From WTFY01 sp011523795 (GTDB lineage: Bacteria > Pseudomonadota > Gammaproteobacteria > UBA4575), in the NCBI GenBank assembly GCA_965207475.1, contig OZ242278.1, positions 1,674,001 through 1,738,000 on the forward strand: 64,000 bases of DNA. Reading direction: 5' to 3'. Under the pieces are notes generated by a model. It was given only the letters and a program-made list of their open reading frames with translations. It was not told the DNA's origin and made no database searches. Both the position numbers and the translations under genes were made by a program. Below, one piece after another: positions 19,101 to 28,036 of the stretch (positions are counted from its first letter, which is position 1; each line of letters opens with the position of its first letter).

Positions 19101-20717
19101 AATTCCATCCAGTGGCGGGTTGGTTACCTGTGCAAAGAGCTGCTTGAAGTAGTCGTACAGCAGTCTTGAGCGGTTCGACAGCACGGCCAACGCGGCGTCT
19201 GTACCCATTGAACCTACCGGTTCCAGTCCGTTCAATGCCATTGGAGCCATCAGCATTCTTAAGTCTTCGTGTGTGTAACCGTATGCCTGCTGACGTTGAA
19301 GCAGAGATTTCGTATCGACGCCGAAGACCTGCTTGGGACTTGGCAAACTCTCAAGTTTCACCAGGTTCTCATCAAGCCATGTCTGGAAGGGATGTTCCTC
19401 AACGAACTGTTTTTTGATTTCTTCGTCGTCTATGATGCGCCCCTGTCTGGTGTCTACCATGAAGATTCTGCCCGGATGCAGTCGTTCCTTGACCAGTACA
19501 TTTTCCGGTGGGATATCCAGCACTCCTACTTCTGATGCCATGACAACCATGTTGTCCTTGGTGACATAGTAGCGTGAAGGACGCAAACCATTTCGATCCA
19601 GTACCGCACCAATCACTTCACCATTTGTGAACGCGATTGAGGCTGGACCATCCCAGGGTTCCATCAGGCACGCATGATATTCATAGAACGCCTTGCGAGA
19701 TGCATCCATGGTTTCATGATTGCTCCAGGCTTCCGGGATCATCATCAGGATCGCGTGCGGCAAGGGCCTGCCGCACATGTGCAGGAATTCAAGCACGTTG
19801 TCAAACGTTGCAGAATCACTGCCATTTTCAATTACGATCGGGAAAAGCTTCTGCAAATCGTCGCCAAATAATTCTGACCGGCACAATGCTTCCCTGGCAT
19901 GCATCCAGTTTACGTTGCCACGTACAGTATTGATTTCCCCGTTATGGGCGAGATAGCGGAATGGATGTGCCAGGTCCCATGAAGGAAATGTATTGGTTGA
20001 GAACCTCTGGTGCACGAGGGACATTGCCGATTCATAATCATGCTCTGTAACATCGGGAAACATGGGCTCAAACTGCGAACCGGTCAGCATGCCTTTGTAA
20101 ACAAAGGTCCTGTATGAAAGTGACGGGATATAAAAGCTGTTCCGCTGAGACAGGTCAGAGCCGTAAACAATGTGTTCAATGCGTTTGCGTATGACATAAA
20201 GCTTGCGTTCAAATGCAGCTTCATCAGGAATTTCATCGCCGCGTCCGATAAAAACCTGTCTGAAAGAAGGCTCTGCAGACTTGGCCGTGAGCCCCAGCAA
20301 CGAATCATCGACAGGCACCTCGCGCCAGCCCAGGACATGCTGGCCCTCTTCTTTGATGACCTGTTGGAAACGGTCCATGCACTGTTTATGCTGTACCGGG
20401 TCTGTAGGCAGGAAAACCATGCCAGCACCGTATTGCCCGAATTCCGGCAACTCGATTCCAATTTCACTGCAAACCCTTTTGAAAAACTTGTGAGGAAGCT
20501 GGGTGAGTATGCCTACCCCGTCACCGGTATTTTCCTCACAGCCACAGGCGCCTCGATGGATAAGGTTTTTGAGAACAGCAAGTGAGTTCTCGACAATCTT
20601 GTGTGATTTGCGGCCTTTGATATCAACCACGAAGCCAACGCCGCACGAATCATGCTCTGTGCTTGCTTCGTACAGGCCTTCTGTTGGCTTATCGTGAACA
20701 TTCATAATTGACTGCAT
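16146..20717 (-). CDS. gltB: Glutamate synthase large (alpha) subunit
   Basis: 1523 residues. Domains in order: Ntn-type glutaminase (catalytic cysteine in HDSCGVGF, residue 25, exposed after propeptide removal), central domain, FMN/synthase domain (GEGGEDPDRY, then SGYDGGTGASPM), [3Fe-4S] cysteines in MGCIMMRVCHLNTCPVGVATQNP, and the C-terminal glycine-rich beta-helix. The start could be the ATG at 20717 or at 20705; neither has a clear ribosome site. gltD follows with an overlap. This is the GOGAT route of ammonium assimilation. Confidence 0.97.
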   Translation of the reverse strand: MQSIMNVHDKPTEGLYEASTEHDSCGVGFVVDIKGRKSHKIVENSLAVLKNLIHRGACGCEENTGDGVGILTQLPHKFFKRVCSEIGIELPEFGQYGAGMVFLPTDPVQHKQCMDRFQQVIKEEGQHVLGWREVPVDDSLLGLTAKSAEPSFRQVFIGRGDEIPDEAAFERKLYVIRKRIEHIVYGSDLSQRNSFYIPSLSYRTFVYKGMLTGSQFEPMFPDVTEHDYESAMSLVHQRFSTNTFPSWDLAHPFRYLAHNGEINTVRGNVNWMHAREALCRSELFGDDLQKLFPIVIENGSDSATFDNVLEFLHMCGRPLPHAILMMIPEAWSNHETMDASRKAFYEYHACLMEPWDGPASIAFTNGEVIGAVLDRNGLRPSRYYVTKDNMVVMASEVGVLDIPPENVLVKERLHPGRIFMVDTRQGRIIDDEEIKKQFVEEHPFQTWLDENLVKLESLPSPKQVFGVDTKSLLQRQQAYGYTHEDLRMLMAPMALNGLEPVGSMGTDAALAVLSNRSRLLYDYFKQLFAQVTNPPLDGIREELVTQVAVTIGPEKNLLHPDAQSCRQVRIPSPVLTNEDMARIRELKLPDLKAITIPILYPVAEGGQGLDKALKEVCARVDMAVEQNYAHVILSDRGMNRELAAIPALLATAGVHHHMIRSGTRTRVGLLLESAEPREIHHFAVLIGYGIEAVNPYLALESLAGMIGKGHLPKMPHETAIKNYIKAVNKGLIKTMSKMGISTVQSYRGAQIFEAIGLNKEFVDQYFTWTASRIGGIGLEEISKEISERHHNAFPDRPVKNPDLDWGGEYQWRRDGEYHLFNPETVFKLQHATRSGQYRLFKDYTDKVDRQNENLATLRGLFEFKFRNDPIPIAEVEPIESIMKRFSTGAMSYGSISKQAHETLAIAMNRIGGKSNTGEGGEDPDRYKPDENGDLRRSAIKQVASGRFGVTSEYLVNADDLQIKMAQGAKPGEGGQLPGTKVYPWIAKVRHSTPGVGLISPPPHHDIYSIEDLAQLIHDLKNSNPEARIHVKLVAEVGVGTVAAGVSKAHSDVVLISGYDGGTGASPMSSLKHAGLPWELGLAETQQVLVQNGLRDRIVVQTDGQLKTGRDVVISALLGAEEFGFSTAPLVVMGCIMMRVCHLNTCPVGVATQNPDLTKKFTGQPEFVENFFKFIAQEVRELMAQLGFRTVNDMIGQVDCLDMKKAIGHWKAHGLDFSKILYKPKSRPGYGTYCSTAQNHGLEKSLDVTTLVPLSKEALEEQKPVDVILPIRNTNRTVGTILGYHVTKRYGSEGLPEDTIRIHFNGSAGMSFSAFVPKGITLILEGDTNDYLGKGLSGGKLIVYPPRHSTFAAEKNIVVGNVVLYGATSGEAYIRGIAGERFCVRNSGVHAVVEGVGDHGCEYMTGGRVVVIGNTGRNFAAGMSGGIAYVLADKDQFRIRCNLDMVDLEELQYEDKDIVATLLTKHIEYTSSTVAKRILDNWNTWQHKFIKVMPKDYKRVLAAIKKAEVEGTSVDEAVMEAAHG

Positions 20718-21310
20718 GGGAAAAATTTGAGCCTGATCATGTTAAGTGTTTCATGGGATGAATGATCTATCGCAAAAGAGTAATTCTGAAAAATATCCAC
20801 CAGCAGGCTGTGCACCATGTCAACTAGAATTGCAAAAAGGCTGCAAATTATAACGCAGGGCATACAAATACCCTAATGCACATGCGACCTGAAATTAAAT
20901 CACGTACTAATTTGGCCAAAAATCCGGCATTTGCTTATGCCTCCACCGTCTGTTGGCCTAATCTTCCCAGCTTCTGACCGGGTCTTCCCTGTCGAAATGG
21001 ATGTTCAGCATTGAATTCCCCCGCGTCCATGCCCGGGATTGATACTGTTAACAAGAAAGGGAAAGATTCGGTTCAGGCCTGTGGAGTCTGCTTCATGTCA
21101 TGGTACCTGGATCATGACCGGTACTGCTCGGGATGTGCGGCTATCCGTAGACGGCATGGCAGTGCATGCATGCAGCAATTGCATTAATCATTACACTGCG
21201 GGTTTGACAGCGAACCTGCCCAGGTTTCTATGAAGACCTGTATCCTTGACCTGGGTCCACACAAAAAGTTTCCTGGAATCATGGATTCGCAGAACTGCCT
21301 GGAACTGCCC
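20718..21310. other. Long intergenic region between gltB and cysG
   Basis: About 590 bases with no strong gene. It holds the upstream region of gltB, an AT-rich stretch near 20810-20930, and one weak candidate for a small cysteine-rich protein (21029-21187), listed separately. I see no terminator, tRNA or repeat. Confidence 0.5.
21029..21187 (+). CDS. Possible 52-residue zinc-ribbon-like protein
   Basis: An ATG frame of 52 codons encodes CGVC, then 11 residues, CSGC, and a later lone Cys in a basic tail (IRRRHGSAC). The paired CxxC spacing looks like a small zinc ribbon. No Shine-Dalgarno sequence precedes the ATG, and I know no family, so this may be chance coding in an intergenic region. 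Confidence 0.3.
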   Translation: MPGIDTVNKKGKDSVQACGVCFMSWYLDHDRYCSGCAAIRRRHGSACMQQLH

Positions 21311-22750
21311 TTACAAGCGAAACCTTCCTCCAAAAAACCTGATCGCTGTTGCGGACACGTCTGATTCGGGATTGAACCAGTGCAGCCTGTTGTGAAGCTT
21401 CACTACTTCTCCGACAATTACCAGGGTTGGTGGCTTGACATCATGCTGGATGACCAGTTCTGGCAAGCTGTCCAAATTTCCGATAATCACCTTCTGCTGC
21501 GATGTTGTACCTTGCATGATTAGTGCAGCCGGAGTTTCAGATGCCATGCCATGCGTTTTCAGGTTGGAGCAGATGAAATCAAGACCCTGCAGCCCCATGT
21601 AAAATACCAGTGTCTGATTGTCGTGGGCGAGCATTTCCCAGTTTAGATTAACCGTGCCGTCACTCAGGTGTCCGGTTGCAAAAATCACTGCTTGTGAATA
21701 TTCGCGATGAGTGAGTGGAATACCGGCATATGCGGCACATCCTGCAGCTGCTGTGATGCCGGGCACCACCTGAAATGGAATCTGTTCATCAATCAATGTA
21801 TTGATTTCCTCGCCGCCTCTTCCAAAGATAAACGGATCTCCACCTTTCAGCCGCAATACGCGTTTACCGTCTTTTGCCAAACGAACCAGGAGCTGGTTGA
21901 TGGTTTCCTGGGGCAGCGTGTGTTGTGCACGTTCTTTACCGGCATAGATGAGTTCTGCTTCCTTGCGGATAAGGTCCATGATTTCCTTTGAGACAAGCCG
22001 GTCGTACACGACCACATCGGCCTGTTGCATGAGTCTTAATGCGCGGAATGTCAGTAGATCAGGGTCCCCGGGTCCTGCACCGACGAGGTATACCTCCCCC
22101 TGTGGCAAATCCTGTTGACCGGAATGTTCAATTACATCCTGCAACAGTTTTTCTGCCCGACTGAATTGTCTGGAAAACACGAGTTCGGCAACGGGGCCCT
22201 GCAAGATTTCTTCCCAGAACTTTCTTTTCTGGTCCGTGGTGGAAAACTTTTCCTTGACCCTGAGACGGTAGCTTTCTATCAATTTGGCCAACTGTCCGTA
22301 AGCGGCAGGTATGCAGTTTTCCAGCTTCGCACGCAGCATCCGTGCCAGTACCGGAGACGCACCGCCTGTGGATACCGCAATCTGGACAGGTGAGCGGTCT
22401 ATCATTGAAGGCAATATGAAATTGCAGTTCTGCACATCGTCTGCAGTATTCACCAGGATATTCCGTTCCTTGCAATAGGTGGCGATTTCCGAGTTGACAT
22501 CCCGGTCATCTGTTGCAACCAGGACAAGTTGAAAATCCTTCAGATCTTCTGGTGTAATTTTTTTTTGCAGCCAGATGACCTTGGTCTCATCGATCTGGTC
22601 TCTGATCTCAGGGGTGATGTCTGGTGCAATAACGGTAATTCTTGCTTGTGCACGAATGAGTAACGAAAGTTTCCTCGAAGCAATGCGGCCGCCTCCCACG
22701 ATGAGACACGGCTTGTTTTTTACGTCCAGGAAAAGGGGCAGGTAATTCAT
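21311..22750 (-). CDS. cysG: Siroheme synthase CysG (trifunctional)
   Basis: 479 residues. The N-terminal half (NAD site LIVGGGRIASRK) is precorrin-2 dehydrogenase and ferrochelatase. The C-terminal half is uroporphyrinogen-III methyltransferase (VYLVGAGPGDPDLLTFRALRLMQQ, LKGGDPFIFGRGGEE, VVPGITAA). The product siroheme is the prosthetic group of DsrAB, further amidated by DsrN. It is the last gene of the minus-strand sel1-moxR-VWA-dsrS-cysG operon, 5 bases after the dsrS stop, which ties cofactor supply to sulfur oxidation. Confidence 0.96.
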   Translation of the reverse strand: MNYLPLFLDVKNKPCLIVGGGRIASRKLSLLIRAQARITVIAPDITPEIRDQIDETKVIWLQKKITPEDLKDFQLVLVATDDRDVNSEIATYCKERNILVNTADDVQNCNFILPSMIDRSPVQIAVSTGGASPVLARMLRAKLENCIPAAYGQLAKLIESYRLRVKEKFSTTDQKRKFWEEILQGPVAELVFSRQFSRAEKLLQDVIEHSGQQDLPQGEVYLVGAGPGDPDLLTFRALRLMQQADVVVYDRLVSKEIMDLIRKEAELIYAGKERAQHTLPQETINQLLVRLAKDGKRVLRLKGGDPFIFGRGGEEINTLIDEQIPFQVVPGITAAAGCAAYAGIPLTHREYSQAVIFATGHLSDGTVNLNWEMLAHDNQTLVFYMGLQGLDFICSNLKTHGMASETPAALIMQGTTSQQKVIIGNLDSLPELVIQHDVKPPTLVIVGEVVKLHNRLHWFNPESDVSATAIRFFGGRFRL

Positions 22751-22755
22751 GTGAG

Positions 22756-23865
22756 TTATGACTGGAGTGTGCGTATGTAGTCAGTGACAGGTCCGGTCAC
22801 CGGTTCAATTTTTTTTCTCATGACAGAGCCGATAGCATCCGTCATGCCAAATATGGGGTCAACAAGGGCCTCACTGACCATCGACAGGCTCAGGATTGCC
22901 TTGATTTGTGGCATCAAGGCCGGATCAATAGACATGATCTTTTCGACGTCCGGGTTTTCCATATAGTGATTTTCAACGTATTGCGACAAGGATTGTGTAT
23001 TGCGCATGTATTCTGGATTGACCTTCACGAAACTGAAGTAACCTCCAATCGCGTTCAGCAGTGCGACCACCACTTCTTGGTCATTGGGTTTTTGCAAGAC
23101 CAGGGTCGATACATGCAGAAAAGCCTGTCCGCTGGATCCGAGCGTACGGCACAGTTGTTCCGCCAACCGGTTGCCCCTCTCGATCTCCGGCTTCAGACAG
23201 TCTACAGTATTTTCCCAGTTCGAATGCGGCGCGATTTCAATGGGCAAGTCATCGGGTGTCTGTTGCAGGAAGCCAACATAGTAGGAATTTTTCCTTTTAC
23301 CCCTGTTCCAGATTTCGTTACGCATTTCATCGCTGACCAACCCCGGTTGGAGGACGAGCCGTACACTGTCGATAATCGCTTTCTGTTCTTCCTCGAATGG
23401 CAAAAACTCTACGAGGAAACAGGCCAGTTTCCTTCCCATGTCTCCTTGGACAACGCATTTTTTTTCGAGCATGCGTCGTGCGTTTTCTGAATTGGTATCT
23501 GTCCACCATGCTCTGCGCGCCAGTTCGTTCGTAAGTCCTGACGCATGTACCACGGCAGCTACCGCTTCCGGCTCTCCTATGAGCAGCAGTTTCTCCAGGC
23601 TGCCATCCCGCGCCTGGCCCATGCGCGTCCAGCGTCTCAGGTACACGGGGTATCCGCCAGGTGAACCCAGGTAGTGGGTAGAAAGGAACTGCTGGACCAG
23701 CCGGATGTACTTTTCGTCCTTGCAAGTGGGATTGAGCTTGACACTTGCTTCACCCCTCTCAGACAGTGCGTGCACACGCATTCTGGATTCGTCAATGCGT
23801 ACGGCCTGCAGGGGTTGGGCCAGAAGTACATTCAGCCGCAGCTGATCTTCACTGGACATCTGCAT
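22756..23865 (-). CDS. dsrS: Probable sulfur-oxidation-associated cytoplasmic protein DsrS
   Basis: 369 residues, soluble, no cofactor motif. The N-terminal text LRLNVLLAQPLQAVRIDESRM and the SPGGYPVYLRRWTRMGQ and LLLIGEPEAVAAVVHA...LARRAWW blocks fit, from memory, the DsrS family found in dsr-bearing sulfur oxidizers. In Allochromatium it has been linked to dsr expression. In Allochromatium it lies at the end of the dsr cluster; here it lies about 14 kb upstream of dsrA between a VWA gene and cysG. The start is one base after the VWA stop codon. The assignment is by recollection, not alignment. Confidence 0.62.
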   Translation of the reverse strand: MQMSSEDQLRLNVLLAQPLQAVRIDESRMRVHALSERGEASVKLNPTCKDEKYIRLVQQFLSTHYLGSPGGYPVYLRRWTRMGQARDGSLEKLLLIGEPEAVAAVVHASGLTNELARRAWWTDTNSENARRMLEKKCVVQGDMGRKLACFLVEFLPFEEEQKAIIDSVRLVLQPGLVSDEMRNEIWNRGKRKNSYYVGFLQQTPDDLPIEIAPHSNWENTVDCLKPEIERGNRLAEQLCRTLGSSGQAFLHVSTLVLQKPNDQEVVVALLNAIGGYFSFVKVNPEYMRNTQSLSQYVENHYMENPDVEKIMSIDPALMPQIKAILSLSMVSEALVDPIFGMTDAIGSVMRKKIEPVTGPVTDYIRTLQS

Positions 23866-23866
23866 A

Positions 23867-25090
23867 TCAGTTCAGTTGTATTCTTTGGCCCCAGGGCGCC
23901 GATTCTTTTCCCTTTACCAGCCAAATGACCGGGTAGCAAGGCGCGGTTTCCGGGAAAGTTCCTTGACAATCCGTAAAGTAAACCAGCAGGTCGGGATACT
24001 GGTCTTGTGAATCCAGCCACTTGAAGACGGGACGAAAACTGGTTCCGCCTCCACCTTTCAGAACGGATGGCATTTCGACATCTTCCCATGGCTCGAATAC
24101 CCACGGCGCACCTTCCGTGAGGTCGGCATCGCATGGCAACAGCGTAATACGTGCACGCATATTCCCTTTGATGGCATCCACTTCAGACAGGAATTCATTC
24201 ATTTCCTGGTCGCTGACAGATCCGCTGATATCTATGCCTACCGCAACATTGACCTGGGAGCTGCGTAGGCTCGGGAAGATTGCCGGGTTCCCCCGGCGTG
24301 ACGATGGCCTGGAATAGCTGTAGTCATCTCGCGCATTGGCAGTCATGTATTTGGCAAGCAGCATCCTCCAGGGAAGCCTGGGCTGCAGCATGAAGTCAAC
24401 CATACGCGCCATAGCCCCACCGAGTTTTCCCGCTTGCATTGCCTGCTGAGCAGCACCGGCGAGCCGCTGTTGCCACTGGATCGACAGTTCCTCTTGCTGT
24501 TGTGATGTCAAGCTGTCAGGCGGTGGGGCCAGATGCTGATCATCCTCTGTTTCATCCTCTGCGCCCGCTCCACGATCAACTGGTTGCAGATCCTGGTCTG
24601 CATTGTCTGGCAGTGGATCGGTGGCACTGTCCTCACCAAGACTTTGGGACTGCATTTCCTGTTCGCTGGTTTCGTTTTCAAATTCCTCGATACAGTGATA
24701 GATCTCTTCTGCGGTCATTCCTTCAAAATTTTCTTCCATGATGGTTCCAGGCGGAGCCTTCAGCCCGTCATGAACCAGCAGCGGGTTGACTGCGTAATCA
24801 CAGGCCAGTTCCCAACGGTGCTTGATGCGATGCTGCCTGCGGGCAAAGTGGGAGAGGGCACAATGCAGGGCCTGTTTGGCCAGTACAAACTGGGTTTCCT
24901 CAATATCAAGTTGCCCGATGTATTCCTGGTTGAAATAAACCTTGCGTGCGTCGGTGGCAGTCGTTTTGCACCAGCCAGGATCGGCGGCAACCAATGGCAG
25001 GCGCAGGACCAGCGCACCGAGGAAAGGCTTGTCAAGAATCAAGCGGGTTCTTGCCGTCGCGAGTTTATTTTGAAGTCTTGTATCACCCAC
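23867..25090 (-). CDS. DUF2201/VWA protein, metallopeptidase-like with altered zinc motif
   Basis: 407 residues from a GTG. The N-terminal half matches the putative metallopeptidase domain that precedes VWA-like domains (COG3864 type). A Gln/Glu/Asp-rich linker lies at about 135-205. The C-terminal VWA-like domain keeps the MIDAS start VGIDISGSVSD. The expected HExxH reads KQALH (residues 72-76), so the first His and the catalytic Glu are missing, although the following CALSH remains. It works with the MoxR ATPase encoded 21 bases upstream, as in other MoxR-VWA chaperone pairs. The client is unknown. Confidence 0.8.
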   Translation of the reverse strand: MGDTRLQNKLATARTRLILDKPFLGALVLRLPLVAADPGWCKTTATDARKVYFNQEYIGQLDIEETQFVLAKQALHCALSHFARRQHRIKHRWELACDYAVNPLLVHDGLKAPPGTIMEENFEGMTAEEIYHCIEEFENETSEQEMQSQSLGEDSATDPLPDNADQDLQPVDRGAGAEDETEDDQHLAPPPDSLTSQQQEELSIQWQQRLAGAAQQAMQAGKLGGAMARMVDFMLQPRLPWRMLLAKYMTANARDDYSYSRPSSRRGNPAIFPSLRSSQVNVAVGIDISGSVSDQEMNEFLSEVDAIKGNMRARITLLPCDADLTEGAPWVFEPWEDVEMPSVLKGGGGTSFRPVFKWLDSQDQYPDLLVYFTDCQGTFPETAPCYPVIWLVKGKESAPWGQRIQLN

Positions 25091-25111
25091 TTGACGCGCT
25101 CTGCCACCGTA

Positions 25112-26161
25112 TCAGACTTGGTCATAGATCATGATGTCTGCAATCTTGTCTGCCCATACTGTGAACTCGGGCAAGCTGAAAAGGTCCTCACCGATTGCAC
25201 GATGCATGTCCGAAACCATCATCACACCCATTTCGCGTTGGGGAAATCTGCTTGCATAGTTCAGGATGTTGCCGTGAACATGCTCGGCATTGACAGTCTG
25301 TTTGGCACGGATCGCATGGCCCACCAGAGCGGATGCAATGGCATATTGCAGATCGATTTCCTTGGGGGCGGCAATATCATCACCACGTACGATAGCTTCC
25401 AGGTCAGGCATCTGATCGAGGTTGGAGATGAAGGCATTGAGTTCCACTCCTGCTGCAGGACCGACGCAGGCCTGCAGTGCGCCGGTAAGAAGATCGGGGC
25501 GCTCTGAGAATTTTTGCAAGGCCCGGTGCGCAAACTCCCAGGAACGGGGTGATGGAAAAGCAACCGGATTGTGTGCAGGATCAAAGTCGAATAGTAAGTC
25601 AGGGCGAAAACGTAAAAATGCGATGATTTTTTCGTCAATCTGGTTTCTGTATGCCCAGCTCACCCAGTCATCCAAGTTTATATCTACCTCAAAATGGGAA
25701 AACCTGTTGGCGAGAGGTGCAGGCATGGAGTAAGTAACACCGCGGTCTCCCTGGCGATTGCCAGCAGCAAATATGGCCCAGCCATTTGGAACCCGGTACT
25801 GGCCCAGGCTCCTGTCCAATATGAGTTGATACGCCGCGGCCGACACACTAGGAGCTGCGGAAGTGATTTCGTCCAGAAACAGTATCCCTCTGGAGCCGTG
25901 TCTTTTCATGTCAGGCAACATGGCAGGAATCGCCCATTCCACGGTGTCCTTGTCCCGAAAAGGGATGCCGCGCAAATCACTTGGCTCCATTTGTGACAGG
26001 CGGATATCAATGACCTCGACGTTATTTTTCTCTGCCACTTGAGCGACCATTTGGGACTTGCCAACCCCCGGGGGACCCCATAGCATCACAGGGGTGTGAT
26101 GGCCAACGGCAGCCCCTGCAAATTCTTTTCCAAGAACGATAATTAAATGCGCGGGTCGCAT
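25112..26161 (-). CDS. MoxR-type AAA+ ATPase
   Basis: 349 residues from the ATG at 26161. The frame is open further upstream but would overlap the sel1 gene. Walker A is GPPGVGKSQ and Walker B is GILFLDEIT, followed by sensor region AIFAAGNRQGDRG and PLANRFSHFEV. MoxR ATPases act with VWA proteins to mature or insert cofactors in partner enzymes. The VWA gene follows after 21 bases. The operon context with dsrS and cysG suggests, but does not prove, a job in Dsr maturation. Confidence 0.87.
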   Translation of the reverse strand: MRPAHLIIVLGKEFAGAAVGHHTPVMLWGPPGVGKSQMVAQVAEKNNVEVIDIRLSQMEPSDLRGIPFRDKDTVEWAIPAMLPDMKRHGSRGILFLDEITSAAPSVSAAAYQLILDRSLGQYRVPNGWAIFAAGNRQGDRGVTYSMPAPLANRFSHFEVDINLDDWVSWAYRNQIDEKIIAFLRFRPDLLFDFDPAHNPVAFPSPRSWEFAHRALQKFSERPDLLTGALQACVGPAAGVELNAFISNLDQMPDLEAIVRGDDIAAPKEIDLQYAIASALVGHAIRAKQTVNAEHVHGNILNYASRFPQREMGVMMVSDMHRAIGEDLFSLPEFTVWADKIADIMIYDQV

Positions 26162-26181
26162 GAGAGAACGTATGACAGTCG

Positions 26182-26619
26182 CTATGATTCTTCTGGAGAA
26201 AAACCTGCCCTGCCATACCACTGCCTGGCCTTTTCCGGATCACGTGCGATGACCCGGCCTTCCTCATACATCATTGCAAGCGTCGTCTGAGAGCCCTGTA
26301 AACCCTGTTCGGCCGCTTTCGTGAACCACAGGACAGCCTCTGCACCATTTTGTTCGGCACAATCTCCTTCCATGTACATGAACCCCAGTCCATGCTGAGC
26401 CAGTGCATGTCCTGTTTCGGCAGCAGTCTTCATCCACTTGAATGCTGCATCTGGATTGGCAACAACTCCAAGGCCATTCTGGTACATGATTGCGCATCGG
26501 TACTGGGCATCTGGTTCACCTTTTTCAGCAAGCTGCGAAAGAATCTGCAGCGCTCGAGAAAAATGTTTTGCTTCAAATGCCATGATGCCGCTGGCCAAGT
26601 CCATATCGTCGTCTGGCAT
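26182..26619 (-). CDS. Sel1-repeat (SLR/TPR-like) protein
   Basis: 145 residues with three Sel1 units (DAQYRCAIMYQNGLGV, LAQHGLGFMYMEGDC, GSQTTLAMMYEEGRV). No signal peptide, so it is likely a cytoplasmic protein-interaction scaffold. The ATG at 26619 has GGAG 5 bases upstream and is preferred over a TTG at 26634. It is the first gene of the moxR-VWA-dsrS-cysG operon. Confidence 0.85.
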   Translation of the reverse strand: MPDDDMDLASGIMAFEAKHFSRALQILSQLAEKGEPDAQYRCAIMYQNGLGVVANPDAAFKWMKTAAETGHALAQHGLGFMYMEGDCAEQNGAEAVLWFTKAAEQGLQGSQTTLAMMYEEGRVIARDPEKARQWYGRAGFSPEES

Positions 26620-26885
26620 GACTTCTCCAAGCAATAGGTAGTCAAGGGTACTTAGTCTTGTATATATAATACGCGAATATTGAAAGCCTGAGGAATAGCC
26701 TGATTTGGCAGCAGGCGGGGTAGCAGATTATCCCATGTAGCGAGGCCTTGTACAGATTGGCATGTGAGCATGCTATGACATGCCCGGAACAGTGGGGCAA
26801 TGCGGGTTCTCTCTATAGGGGTATATTAGCGTCGATACTGCTTTTTATATCCTGCCATGCTACACCAACCGATACCCTGAGTTCC

Positions 26886-28022
26886 ATGTCACCAACAGAA
26901 CCGCATACGATTACAGATCCAGCACTCGCGATGCGTTCTTATATTCAGCGTGTGGCGACCGGGCCCGAGTACAGCAAGGATATCTCTTTCGGGGAAGCGC
27001 GTGATGCGATGCAGCATATTCTCGATGGCACTGCTGACCCGGTACAGGCCGGTATCTTTTTGATCGCCCTGCGCATGAAGCGCGAAACACTGGATGAAAA
27101 CGGGGGGTCCCTGCAGGCAATCATTGATGCCTCGAACATCGTCACTGCAGAGGTGGATCATATTGTGGACATTGCGGATCCTTACGACGGGTATACGCGT
27201 GGGCTGCCGGTTTCGCCATTCCTGCCCGCCGTGCTTGCTGCAAGCGGTCTGCGGGCAGTTTCACATGGAGCCGAAGCCGTGGGGCCGAAGTTCGGGGCCA
27301 CACACAGAAAGGTCCTGCGTGCTGCATCGATCAACGTGGACCTAGACCCGTTGCAGACCGTCAGCCGGATCAACAATCCTGATATTGGCTGGGCTTACAT
27401 CGATCAACAGCACCTGTGCCCGGCACTGCATGACCTCATTTCCTTGCGCACCCGGATAGTTAAAAGGCCTGTTCTCACTACTGTGGAAGTTTTAATCGGA
27501 CCTGTTCGGGGAAAGGTGGGGACGCACCTGATGACAGGTTATGTTCATAAACCGTACCCCCCGGTATATGAACATTTGGCCAGGTTGTCCGGTTTTGAAT
27601 CTTCAGTATTTGTGCGGGGTGTCGAAGGAGGCGTGATCCCTTCTTTAAAACAGGTATCGAAGTATTTTGAATACCAGAACGGTGGCACGTTAGCGGAAGT
27701 GGAAATTCATCCTGAGCAGGCCGGCATACACCAGGATGTCCGCGCGGTGCCCTTGCCAGAGCTGGATTCAAGCAGCCACAGTCTGGACGGTACGGCTGCA
27801 AAGTTTGATGTGGATCAACTTGCAGGCCAGGCGGCGCTGGTTGGGATGTCTGCGCTGGAAGGGGAGCACGGTCCTGCTCGAGACAGCCTGATCTATTCGG
27901 GAGCGATCATGCTTACTCATATGGGCATTGGAAAGGATCTGAATGATTCGGCCGGGATAGTCAGGACAGCAATTGACTCGGGCAAGGCTTTAAAGCATTT
28001 TTTGGGAAACAGACGAAATTAG
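26886..28022 (+). CDS. TrpD-like glycosyltransferase-family protein, divergent
   Basis: 378 residues from the ATG at 26886. The N-terminal helical domain (FGEARDAMQHILDGTADPVQAGIFLIALRMK) is that of anthranilate phosphoribosyltransferases and nucleoside phosphorylases. The PRPP loop, GTGGD in TrpD, reads ADPYDG here. The following HG...SxSG segment is HGAEAVGPKFGATH. It is unlikely to make phosphoribosyl anthranilate and belongs to the TrpD-like group of unknown substrate. Upstream in-frame starts exist but add sequence unlike the family. A 64-residue gene follows after 14 bases. Confidence 0.75.
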   Translation: MSPTEPHTITDPALAMRSYIQRVATGPEYSKDISFGEARDAMQHILDGTADPVQAGIFLIALRMKRETLDENGGSLQAIIDASNIVTAEVDHIVDIADPYDGYTRGLPVSPFLPAVLAASGLRAVSHGAEAVGPKFGATHRKVLRAASINVDLDPLQTVSRINNPDIGWAYIDQQHLCPALHDLISLRTRIVKRPVLTTVEVLIGPVRGKVGTHLMTGYVHKPYPPVYEHLARLSGFESSVFVRGVEGGVIPSLKQVSKYFEYQNGGTLAEVEIHPEQAGIHQDVRAVPLPELDSSSHSLDGTAAKFDVDQLAGQAALVGMSALEGEHGPARDSLIYSGAIMLTHMGIGKDLNDSAGIVRTAIDSGKALKHFLGNRRN

Positions 28023-28036
28023 ACCAAGGAGAAAAC

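Noticed and set aside
16146..20717. Many long opposite-strand open frames inside gltB, nrdA and pepN
   Set aside because: They lie antisense to clear genes, lack ribosome sites and show no known motifs.
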